This document shows positions 48,701 through 60,700 of a DNA stretch of 64,000 nucleotides, one piece after another; positions within the stretch are counted from its first letter, which is position 1; each line of letters begins with the position of its first letter. Location of the stretch: the NCBI GenBank assembly GCA_018398805.1, contig JAGFBZ010000850.1, forward strand, positions 744,001-808,000. Direction: 5' to 3'. The DNA is from Hirundichthys speculiger. Lineage: Eukaryota; Chordata; Actinopteri; Beloniformes; Exocoetidae. The notes beneath the pieces are model-generated. The model was not told the origin of the DNA. It saw only the letters and a list, made by a program, of their open reading frames with translations, and searched no databases. Made by a program: the position numbers and the translations under genes.

Positions 48701-51700
48701 CGTTAACCAGGCTTAAAGGGGAAGACCGCATGCCCAAGACCTCCGCTGTGTGACACACTTTAAATTGAGTGATTACAAGCTGGCAAAGAAAAACTGCTTC
48801 ACGATCACAATTATTCCTAGGAAGACTTTTGCTGTCATGCAAGTTACTTTCCATCTAGCACACTTCTGTCGCACATTACCCAGTTGCTATCACACTCTTT
48901 TCAGGATGTGTTCACCAGCCTTTGGTGTGTTGTGTGTGCACCCCTCTCACTCCGCCAAGCACACTTCTTCTCGCAGGTGTGGACCACATTCATTCAGTCT
49001 TGTGCACTTTTCAGCGTATCATGCAACACATGCCACATCACCGACACTCCCTAAAAAACAAAGCTGTAAATTCATTGTAAATATTCATCTTCAGCTGAAG
49101 CTCCAGAGCCCATAAACTGATATTCAGACCAGCCATCCCCCATTGTGTGTCTACTGTTGCTAATGAAATTAAATGAAATGAAAAATACTTTATTTATCCC
49201 ATAAAGTGTCTGCTTTTGGCTCTAACATCAGCATGAATGAATACCTCATTTCTGTTTGTTGTGCAGGTATTCTTCACAGCATGTGGCGGTCAGAGTTCAA
49301 CCTGGTTGAACCTATTTTTACTGTAGTGGGCTAGAGAAGTTGCAGAGCTCTGTGCTGCGTGTATGCTTTGCAGCCCACAGCAACAAACTGTCATAATATG
49401 TTCAAAGTGCAACAGTGTAGACACAGCTTCTGGTGTAAAAGAAGTATAACTCAGACCACTATTTCTGCATCATATTCTGGAAAAAAAAACAGTTCATGTA
49501 ATCAGAATTAAACTGAAAAACCATATGTTTAGGTTTAGTTATTTAGCAGATGGTTTTAACTGAAACTGCTCACAAGAGAGGCAGTAATACAGGAAACTTT
49601 GGCATAGGTATCAAGTACCACATTTATTCAAAAGCACACAACCTTATTTAAGCATGTGTCAATGCGTGAATCATTCATTGGAAGCTCTGCAAATTATGTG
49701 TTTATATCCCTCTTTGGGTCAGTAACTGACAGAACTGTGTATCAAAGAGGTTCTAGCATTTTTCAAGGTTTTCAGTTTAGTTGACTCTGATTTAGTGTCC
49801 TGAGTTGATGTATGGCAGAAACTGTTCAACTATCCAAACTAGGAACTGTCTCTTTTTTTTCCCCTTTCTCAAATATTGATTTTTCACAAATAATCACCAT
49901 GGAAAGTAGAAACCTTATTGTCCCTTCACAAATAACTAAAATAAGCTACTATATTTTTCTGAAGGCTTTCAACTGACATTTAATTTCTGATGTTGCTTTG
50001 CTGAGCAGAAACCAATGCTTTAACTTGAATATAAATGCTTGGGTGGATTTTTTTAATTTTTTTTTTTTAACCAGACTGAATATACTTTTCTCTGCTTAAT
50101 TCTCTGAACCCACCACAGACTCCGTTTACGTTTGGCCTGAACCAGCGGGCGCCCTATACAGCCGGTGATCGCTGCCTCTTGTGCAGATGTGAGCGTAAAG
50201 ACAGTGTTGTGCCTTCAGAGGCAGACATCTCAGGCCAGAATGGTACGGCACAGCTTGCCAACACACCCAGTGCCCTCCAGCTGCCTCTGTGGGTATGCTC
50301 TGACTGCAGACGCACTGTAGAGAAGGAGGACAGACGTACTACTCTGGAGCAGTCGTTAGGGGTAAGTCAGACGGGTATGTGGTGAAGACATTTGTGACAA
50401 CCTAAAGTTTATTGCTGTATGGGCCGCATCTGTATGAGTCCACTGTTCTAATAGCATCAGACCCTCCATCATTCCATATATCTTCAGTATAACTCGCACA
50501 GCTGGTGTTAGTCTTTGAGTGACAGGTGCAGTTCTTTTGCTCTCTTGGCACCTCTTGTTGTTAAACAGAGCAGCCAAAACAGATGCAGCCATGATGAGCA
50601 GCAGCTGTTGCTGAGACGAGACTAGATCGTTGTGGAGTGATGGAAATACTGGGAATTATTCTGCCGTTCTGCTTTGGTTCGGCCAAGAAGATAACTGCTT
50701 CTACCCCAATCGTTCAGTTGCTGTGATGTTTCATGGACAAAGAATGTTTTAATAAAATATGCAATTTCAGTAGCAACGATCTTCCTCAGGTGGAAGGATT
50801 ACCCTTATAATTAATGATTTACAACTTTTTAAGTAACTGGTTACCAACTGAAACATTTTCACATTAAGTGAACAACATTAGAAATTGATTTATTAAAAAT
50901 AAAGATTGGTAGTTATTGATCTTGAATGTATTTGTGATGGGCATGGCTCGTTTTAGTTGTTTCTTCCTTTTAAGGTGAATTCTTTTTTTTTGTAGTTTTT
51001 TTATATAGATAATTTTAGCACTGGGAGGTAAACCAACCTTTTAATTTACATGTAATGATTTTTTTTGTTGTTAAAAAAAGTTTAGATTAGAATAAAATAA
51101 TAAATATAAAATCAGACAACACTATTTCCAATATAATCTGACACCATATTTTCCTGTAAAGTCATGTCCCTGTGTATTTCTCCTCAAGCATTAGCACTGA
51201 GCTCATGCTTGCCCTTCCTTCCCCTATTATTGTCAGCTACAAGGTGAGCTGCAGAATCACAAGTTCTCTTTGATGCCAATTTGGCGACTTTTGGTGCATT
51301 CAAAAAGCAGTTATCGGTGGAATAAAACAAGGTACCAGCGGGTTGGCCTTTGGAAGCAAATATGTTAGATAAAATCAGGAGGTCCCAGATCATTTTGAGA
51401 TCAGAATCCAAAATGGCATTGTCCTGTGTAATCAGTGTTGGAGCATTGCTTTTATGTGTTTTGTTAATACCAGTAATTATTTCCATTTCATTACAGGTGT
51501 ACATGGGCATAAGGGCAAACCTCTGTCTGCAGACATATTTTGTGTTTTTTGTGAGCAAATTACTGCAGTGTGCTATAAGTTACAGTTAATACTAACAAAA
51601 TTAGCCAGCCTCCTTGCAACTGCTAAAATGTCAGTTAGAAATAGACACGTGACCCATGTTTTTTGAGCTTTTGGAACACCTTAAACCCTTTTGACCTGAG

Positions 51701-54700
51701 ACATGACATCTTTTTTCAACCCCCCGTTTGCTTGTCATGGGTTTTTGGGAGGTTGAATTAGTCTTCGTCTTTTTAATAAGCATTTACGATGTTGGACAAA
51801 CAATAGCCAAACTCTTTTGAAAAGTGTCGCCATAACATATTGATCACGCTTTCCCTGTAGTAGTCTGAAAAGGAAGCTTAGTGGAACTGCTTCCCATGGG
51901 AAAGTAATGTTGTCTTGGATATTAGGCTTGGGTTTGAATCTGAAACTCCACTAAATGTAAGGCATTCTTTTAAAACTTAGCAAGCTATTGTCAAGAAAAG
52001 TTTTTGTGCGTTTAATCAGATTTTTTTTTTTTAATTAACATTGTTTACAGAGTCAGGATTTTCTTTTGCACATGCCTGTGGGTAATGGAAACTTGGGCCA
52101 GGAGGCTGCCACAGCGGACAGACTGACCACTGCTGCACCTACACTACCCATGCTCCCTGCCCCAGACATCAGCGCACCAATGCCTTCTGATACAGTTTGC
52201 AGCTGTGAAGCCTGCAATGAGAGACGGTCAGTTCACATTGATTAGACAGAGGGACATTTAAATTTGGCAAAGTAAGATTGTTAATAGTATGTTTTAATGG
52301 TGACCTTTGGGGATTCATTGAAATATAGGGAGATCTCTGCTGAGTCTGAGAGGGAGACGCAGCAGCTGCAGAACCATTGGTCGGAGGTTCGCTATCTGGT
52401 GCGTTGCATCTACCGTCAGACGGGAACACCACTGGCAGATGACCATGACCAGCCGCTAGAGAGAGACAAAGAGGGGATGAAAGAACTTGTGGACAGGTAT
52501 TTGCACCGACAGAGTTTAATCGTTTTTGTTTTATTTTTCTTATTTTATGTGCATGTGTGTGTTTGTCCACTAGATGTCTCCATTGAGTTATTAATACCTC
52601 AATAATACAGGAAGCAAACAACAAGCTTAAAAAAAATCAAAGATGTGATCATTTTGAAGAAGGAACGAATGGCAACAATATTTAGCTGCTGGGTAGTACA
52701 CTTGGTTAAAAGCTGCATTAAATAGCCTTTTTTTCATCTTAATTTGATGCATATCTTTTTAAATGAAATATTATATTTTCCACATGTAGACTCTGCGTAA
52801 AAGATCCATACCAGCTCTACCAACGGTTAGAGCAGCAGGCTCGAGAGTACGTCTTGGAAGTGAAGGTGCGGCTCCTGAAGCACCTTTCTGCGGGCACCAA
52901 GACTACAGGACCACCGGGGACTGTGGCTGCAGCCCAGGGTCCTCCTCAGGCCCACCAGTTCATCTCCTTGCTGCTAGAGGAGTACAGTGCTCTCTGTCAA
53001 GCAGCACGCACCATCAGCAGCTTCCTTCTCACCCTGGTCAGTTTACCTTTTGTGTATCAAAGACGGTGTGTTTGCTAACTCATAACTGAGCAAAGGAATC
53101 CGGTCACGTAAAGCAGTTTAATTGACATAGCCATTGCCTTTATCTTGTTATTATTTTGGTTTTAATGGAATAAAGTAATCTTTTGTTCATCCTTTTTAGG
53201 AGAATGAGCACCTCCAGAAGTTTCAAGTGACATGGGAGCTGCACAACAAGCACCTTTTTGAGAATCTTGTTTTCTCCGAACCGATTTTACACAGCAGTTT
53301 ACCAGCGCTTATTGCACAGCTGAAGTAAGACATTTTCACTTTTTATTTATTGAATAGTGGATCAATGAAATTATTATTATTGTTATTATAATTGTTATTA
53401 TTTGCTACTAGACATCCAAATTATCGATATGACAATTCACTGCAGTGTTCATCTTTGTTAACAAAAATCATGGTTTCCTCTTATCTTGTTCTGTCACTCA
53501 GTTGTCCACAGTACTGGGCATGTTCGGCTAGTTTCTAAATTTTATTTTATTTTTTCTAAAGACATGGTACAGCCTCTCATGATTCATACAATGAAGATAT
53601 GTACCGGACCTTGTTGGAGAGCTACCAGCATCTGCGACAGGAGATGGCTTCTGTAGCTGCTGAATGGCAGGAGTGTGAGAAGAGGATTGATGACTATGTA
53701 GATCAACAGGTATACACGCAGCGTAGAAGAATAAACAAAACCAAAGTCTTTCTCAGCACAGGTGGGGTTTGGTAAATGTGATATTTTAGAGGGTTATTAC
53801 TACCTATGTTTGTTTTACAGTTGCTGTTTAAGGTGGAGGGTCAGAATTTCACCAACCAAAGAACGGAGCCACACAAGTCCTTAATCAGCAAAAATGTAAG
53901 AGTTTGAAGCTCTGTCTCGACATTTTTACTTCTGTTTTGGTCTCTGATATAAGTTAATGTAACTTTTTATCTGCTCATTTGTAGACTTTAAAGACAAAGC
54001 AGCGAATGCTGAAGGAAGACTGGGAGTTCTTTAAACAGAGACGGTTTATAGAAGAACAAGTAGGTTACAAGAACATCATAGTTAACATGGTTTGAAATTT
54101 GCATTTGGGTTCTCCAAAGCTTTTTAATACTTTCTTGTCTCTTTAGTTACCCAACAATAAGAAGTCCACTACTGAAGATAACTTCACAGACACTATGAGA
54201 ATGCTCTCATCTCGTCTTAATATCCCAGACTGCCCAAACTGTAATTATAGAAGAAGGTAGGTTTCCATCCTTCGGTAGTGTCACTCGTTGCCTTGGTATC
54301 ATGCTATCTTAAATACACTGAACTTCAGATGTAAAAGACATATATGATTTGAGTGTCAAATGACATTTCCAGGTCTTAAAGTATTCTGGCACCGTGTCGG
54401 ATCTCCAGCGTTTGACTATGATTCAGGGGAAAAAAAAAGCGCACAGAAACACGTTATCTCTGAGTGGTCTTGAACGCAGGCGAAGCGAGTCGGCGGTTTT
54501 TTCTCCCGCAACCAGAAGAATGGAGGCAAAATTCAAGTGTCGTTGGGCCTGTACAAAAGAAAGGGGCGGGACGGAGAGCCGCTTGGGAGCTGCTGCCAGA
54601 AGCTAAGGAAGCCTGGTACCTGATTTTGTGTGTTGTGGTCCAAGAAGTTAGTCTATAGCAGCAAAAAAAAAAAAAAAAGCTCCTCACCGTCACGTAGGAG

Positions 54701-57700
54701 ACGCCAGGCATAAAGCAGCTGTTTGCGGGCTCTGACACACCACCCGTTTACCGGAGCAACAGCCACAGCGCTGTGGACGTAGCAGCCCCGATGAACGATC
54801 GTATTTCCAACTTGAAAATACGCGTGTGCTCGTTCACCGTGGAACGATTTATCATTTACGGTCTCTCAATCGCTCATAGATCCGTGTAAAAAAGTAGCTG
54901 TTGATAAAAACACTTAACAAACCTGTCCGTTTCCACTTAGCAGGCCAGTTATATGAACACACATGACATAGCTCCAGAGTTCTAGAAACGCCTGTCTGAT
55001 CAGCTCTAAGGATGGACATTTTCTCTGAATGTTGTTGAAGCAACCACCCAAAACTTGGAAAAATACTGAATGTAATGGTTCGCTTTTTTTTAATGATGAT
55101 GCATCCAGAGTAAAAACATCTAATAATCTAATAACTGCTTCTGCAAATATGTTAAAGAGGAGATGAGTCCAGACCCAATGGATTGTACAGTGCCTTGTGA
55201 AAGTTTTTGGCCTCCTTGAACTTTTCAACCTTTTGCTACATTTCAGGCTTCAAACATAAAGATTTAAAATTTCAATTTTTTTGTCAAGAATCAACAACAA
55301 GTGGGACACAATCGTGAAGTGGAATGAAATTTATTAGATATTTTAAACTTTCTCAACAATTAAAAAAACTGTAAAGCGGGGCGTCCAATATTATTGGGCC
55401 CCTTTACTTTCAGAGCAGCAAACTCACTCCAGAAGTTCAGTGAGGATCTCTGAATGATCCAATGTTGTCCTAAATGACTGATGATGATCAATAGAATCCA
55501 CCTGTGTGTAATCAAGTCTCCGTATAAATGCACCTGCTCTGTGATAGTCTCAGGGTTCTGTTTAAAGCTCAGAGAGCATCATGAAGACCAAGGAACACAC
55601 CAGGCAGGTCCCAGATACTGTTGTGGAGAAGTTTAAAGCCGGATTTGTGGCAAAAGGTTGAAAAGTTGAAGGTGGTCGAATACTTTTGCAAGGCACTGTA
55701 TTTATTTAAATTTAAACTTAATTTACCGTTTTTTTGAACAAAAATGATGGTGAAGCTGCAATTTATATATTTTTTTCCTTGTACAAATTGCCCTTTACTG
55801 AATTAAGTAGTTGCTAAATTAATCAGATTAATGGGCTTGACTGAGTTTACATGTTTTCACTTATAACTTAATAACCTTCACTTTCTAAAATTCACATTTA
55901 AATTGTTGGTCATCTTGTATATTACCAAGCACAATGCCAAAAAGTTGCCAATAGTATGTATGCATTTGATTCCCCCCCCCCACCCCCCGCAAAAAAGTTC
56001 AGGCTCAAGATTTTTTTTTTTACTTTAAGCCCTGCATTTCAACCTCTTATCATTCTTCATAGTCATTGGATAAGTTGACATACACAGTAATATTTCTGTT
56101 ATTGATTTTTTGATAAATAAAGCATTATTGCAATCACGATTTGTTGATCACTGCTCATATTCCTGTTTGCATATCCTTTATTTAACCAGGTTAGTCCCAC
56201 TGAGACCAAAGGGAGACCTGCGCCACATATAGACAAACAATCTGCCCAGAGCATACATCATAAAACTGTGTGCGTTGCACAATGCTGTAAAAACTCTGAT
56301 TGAATATAATAGGTTGATTATGGCGTATGTATGTCTACATAATGAAACTAAGATCTTAAAACTCCATGGGCCTTAATTTGATTTTCATTTCTTTGGGGTT
56401 AAGGTAATCAAAACAGCTTTTTTGTTTGTTTTTACAAAGCATCATCTTACACATAGGAAGATCTTAATCATGTTAATATTAAGCATTTTTGTGATTGTAA
56501 CTGTACCCATTGAGGATGTTTTGAATTTCCAGTAGATACGCTGTGGCAGTGATTCCTTATTATCCGAAACACTATAAAAACAAAACCTTACTGAGAATTT
56601 GTTAGCACACAACCACTTTCATAACATGAAATAACTATTTTCCCTAATGCTTGACCTGGGATTGGATTAAACATCTCTTATAATCGCCATGGGAAAGATT
56701 GATATACACAATTAAAAGTCCAATGCAGGCAGTGGCCTTTTCTTTTTTCTTTTTTTTTTTTTTTGAATACAGAAATGATTTTTAATGTGAGGCCGTGCAG
56801 GCTATCATGTAGTGTTGTAATGACTTGTGAAGTTTATGGGGAAAAAAATTGATATGTTTTGCACGTCTATCAAAGCTTAAAGGTCTTTCCATTTGAATTA
56901 ATGAATATATGAGGTGCAAGTGTTTGAGAATAAGATATTACAAAATCCGAGTCACACTAATAAACAAATGAGTTTTGGAAATAAGGCTCTGCCCCAAATA
57001 AAGACCTGGTACCTTAAGTTGAAGTAAATAAAGGACTTGTCGACACTTAAAAATAATTAGATTCTTGAATATTTTAGTTTTATTGGATTTGACTTTTTGT
57101 GTGTCACTCCGAATGCTTAAGTATCATGAGATATTACAGTTTTGATCTTGGCAGTGTCAGTTTGACAATATCAGCTGCTTCTTCCAACAGGTGTACATGT
57201 GACGACTGCAGTCTCTCTCACATCCTAACATGTGGTATCATGGACTCGCCCATTGCTGAGGACCTTCACATTAAGTTGCCCTTGAAAGGGGAGCCACCGA
57301 GGGATTACATGGCAGAGGTGCACCCTCCCAGCCTCTCCTCTGGCAGTTCAGCATCAGGCTCCAATTCCAGTTCTCCCATCACCGTTCAGCAGCATCCAAG
57401 GCTCATTCTGCCGGAAGGAGATGCAAGCACTTTGTAAGTCAGTTAGTTGGTCATTGTTCTTTCAAATGTGTGTGGCATTGTTAATATATTTCCATTCAAG
57501 CAATGGTTGTACTTTAAGCTTTCCCCGGGCTTGATTCATCATTTCTTTCTTGTTACAGCATTAGTGATGATGACGAAGTGCCTCCGTTGTCCAGTAAATT
57601 CGGGGACATCTACCCTATGAGCAATTATGGGGACAACAGTGTTGTTACAGCTGCCGTGAACGGCCTTCATAGTAACATCAACCGGGAAGATGAAAACATG

Positions 57701-60700
57701 GCGCTGAAGACAGGGGTGAGTTATCTAAAACTGCCTAAGTTTACTTGTGAATTTCCCTGCTCAGTTTCTGGATGATGAAGCTGATTTTCATTGTGAGTGG
57801 GTTGTTAGTAATTCGGGAAATGCACTGCTCTCCACCTATGATCCTAATTTAGTCTTTGTTCTGCGCATATTTGGCTCAGTCCCCTCGCATTACCAGCAGC
57901 AGCAGTTCCTCAGAGGGTGATGAAGAGGAAACTAATGGTGAGACTGTTGGGGAGCCCCCACAGCAGCAGGAAGAGCTTTCCTCTGGGAAGACTAATAGTC
58001 CTCCTCCATCATACAACCACCAACAGGTATTGCAACACTCATGAATAGGACTTCTTTTCATTCCTTCAGGGTCCCTTCTAAATGACGCTATCGGAAATAT
58101 GCATTCATTCATTTATTGTGTAACTTAAAGTGGCCGTGATCCAAACATTTTACAGGTTTTTTTTATTCTGGTTGTAGGGATATGAATGAAAAGGTATTTT
58201 CTTACAACCCTAATCTCTGCCATATGAAACTAGAATTGTATGAGACCACACACTGTGATTCAAAAGCGCTTATGTCTATATAGTAGTATTTAAGAAGAGC
58301 CAGACTATAACTGTCTGTGTACTCTGTGGCAGCCAGATGTTGTTTTGGAAGTATTGATAATGAGTTTCACACCACTATGTCACAGAAATCCATGATCTAG
58401 GCAAATTTGTTTAAATATACATTACCACCCTCAGGTAGAACAGGTCGAGCATGCCTGCGAGTGCCACGTGTGCAACCAGGACCCCAGCTCCTCCACCCTG
58501 GGCCCTGCCACCTGTCTGCCCCCCAGTCGGCTCCATGCTGTGCCTCCCCCAGCTGTTGGACACCAGTTCTTTACAGAGAGCAAGACTGCCCCTGCACACC
58601 CTGCCCTCCACTTGTACCCACACATCCATGGCCACCTGCCCTTACACAACTTCTCCCGGCCCTTACTCCACCCTACACTCTACCCACCCAGTCCTCCTCT
58701 CATACACAACAAGGTGAGAATAATTCTTTAACCCATCTATCTATAAAATAAGTTATTTTTCTCTCCATTACTGATTACAGTGTAAAATTGAAGTGACGTG
58801 ACTCTTTAAAGGAAATTTGATTCATTTCCTTATTGCTGGGGAGTTTTTAAATGTTCCAGGAACAAAGCTAAACTTAGTTGTATTCTAGTTTCACTTACGA
58901 TCACTGTAATTCCTTAATCTGCCACAAGGGGACAAACTACACTCAGTTTAGTACAACCCAAAAGCTGCCCAAAGTGACGCTGTGTACCACCTCAAAACTT
59001 TTCATATCATAATCCCCACTAATGACGATTTTTCTTTCTTAAGCCTCTGCCTCCAAACCCTACATCAAACCATACAGCAGCCAAGCAGCCAGCCTTCAGC
59101 ACATCATTACCAGAGCATGTATACCAGAACTGCTTTGCTGGTACAGGCGGGGCAGGTGACTGGAATAGCTCACTTCAGTGCCTCTCTCTTAAGTTTGAGA
59201 ATCTGTGGGATGCTGCTGTAATGAAAAGCTGGAATCCATCTGTGCTGTTGCCTGAATGCCTGCCAGGTGAGCCATCGGGCCACAGTAAAAATGACCAGTA
59301 ATCATGCCAAATTAGGGGGGAAAAAAAAAAAAAAAAGGGCTGACCCTACATTTTCTGATAATCCACAGGTGATATGCTTGGACCACCCATTGCTGATGTG
59401 CCCCTCCCTCCAACATCATCTATTGGCCCGCCAGGGGAGATTCCCTCACTACCCACCCCTCTACCCCCATCTTCCTCCTCATCATCCTCATCTTTATCAT
59501 CATCATCATCCTCATCGTCATCATCATGCTCCTCTTCAGAAGCCAAAGAGCCAAAGAAGACGGGCGTCAAGAAGAAGTGTCTCTACAATTTCCAGGATGC
59601 CTTCATGGAGACCAACCGAGTAGTGATGGCCACATCTGCAGCCACGTCTTCTGTGTCCTGCACTGCCACCACTGTCCAGTCAAGTAATAACCCACCTATC
59701 CACCTAGCATCTAAAAGACCCAACTCTATAGGTAATATAGGAAGTAGAAATAGTAGTTGGGTAGTTAGGTTTGTAGTGGTGATTGAATTCTGTAATTAAC
59801 CTGATGGTGACTGTTGTGACACCTGCAGTTAATATTTGTGTCTGACATCCCATTTAAACCCATTCATAATGGTAAGGTGTAAGAGTATAATGAGGCATGC
59901 CATTCATTAAATGCCTGTCTTCACCAAGAATAATAATTAAGATCTCTTATAAAAGATGTTGGTTAATTGTTTTCTCCTAAAACTTGTAACCTGAGTATGG
60001 GGGAAAAAACGTGGAAGAGATGCAGCATTCCATTTGTCTTATCCTTGTTTTTACTGCTTTTAAATGGGTGGTTGAGGGTGTTGACAGCAATCTTTTGGCA
60101 ACAGGTGCACAGTCAATACTTTGTGTACCCATTTGGCACAGGATGTCTCTGCAAGGGAGGAAAGGAAACAAACATGCACACTTATAGTGAACCCACAAGT
60201 TGTTGCTTTTTCTCTCCTTTAAGTTAGTGTGTCTTTAAATGTGCCAGCAGTTATATATGGCCTTAGAGAAGCTTTCCTTTTTAGGTAATCTTTGTTTGTG
60301 GGTTAAGTGGATGTGAAACTTTTAGTCGGAATCTGGCACACCTTACATGTTGCTTTTAGGAAAGGCAAACTAAAAAATTAAATTCTCCCACCTTTTTTAC
60401 AGTGAAAGCAAACATTAAATGGGAATCCAACTACTGATTTAAATGTTCTTTCTTGAGCAAAGAGAATAATTGATCCACAATGTGGAAATATTGTGGTCAA
60501 ACCAGGAAAATCATCTAAATGAAGGCATCCTCCTCCGTAAGGTCTTGCATAGCTTCCAGTGATTTGATACCTTTTTCCTATTTTAACCAACCCCTTGTTT
60601 ATGTGCCTTTTAACGGTTCTTACTTGTGACAGTTGATTTATACTTCTATTTTTAAAAAGAAACTATTCAGCCTGAGGTAAATGTGTTTGATCCACTTAGT

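Larger units (their letters stand above)
43821..50118. other. fam193a intron 2, repeat-rich
   Basis: 6.3 kb without host exons. It holds a degenerate hAT-like element (44.9-45.5 kb), poly-T (44325-44352), the poly-C/poly-A block at 45.6 kb, a dispersed repeat near 46.7 kb and the long inverted-repeat element at 47.2-48.5 kb. Near 49.15-49.2 kb there is another fish LINE tail-like piece (AAAAATACTTTATTTATCCC). Confidence 0.55.
54257..57190. other. fam193a intron 11
   Basis: Holds a CpG-rich block (54.4-54.86 kb), the Tc1/mariner MITE at 55.19-55.70 kb, a C-run near 55973-55989 and a fish repeat piece near 56180-56230 (TATTTAACCAGGTTAGTCCC). No host exon. Confidence 0.55.

Noticed and set aside
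58407..58751. Alternative frames of fam193a exon 15 (Pro/Cys-rich ORFs)
   Set aside because: The frame starting at 58435 alone keeps phase with neighbours and has the CECHVC motif.
59346..59570. Asp/Glu-repeat ORF on the minus strand
   Set aside because: Antisense of the poly-Ser tract of fam193a exon 17.
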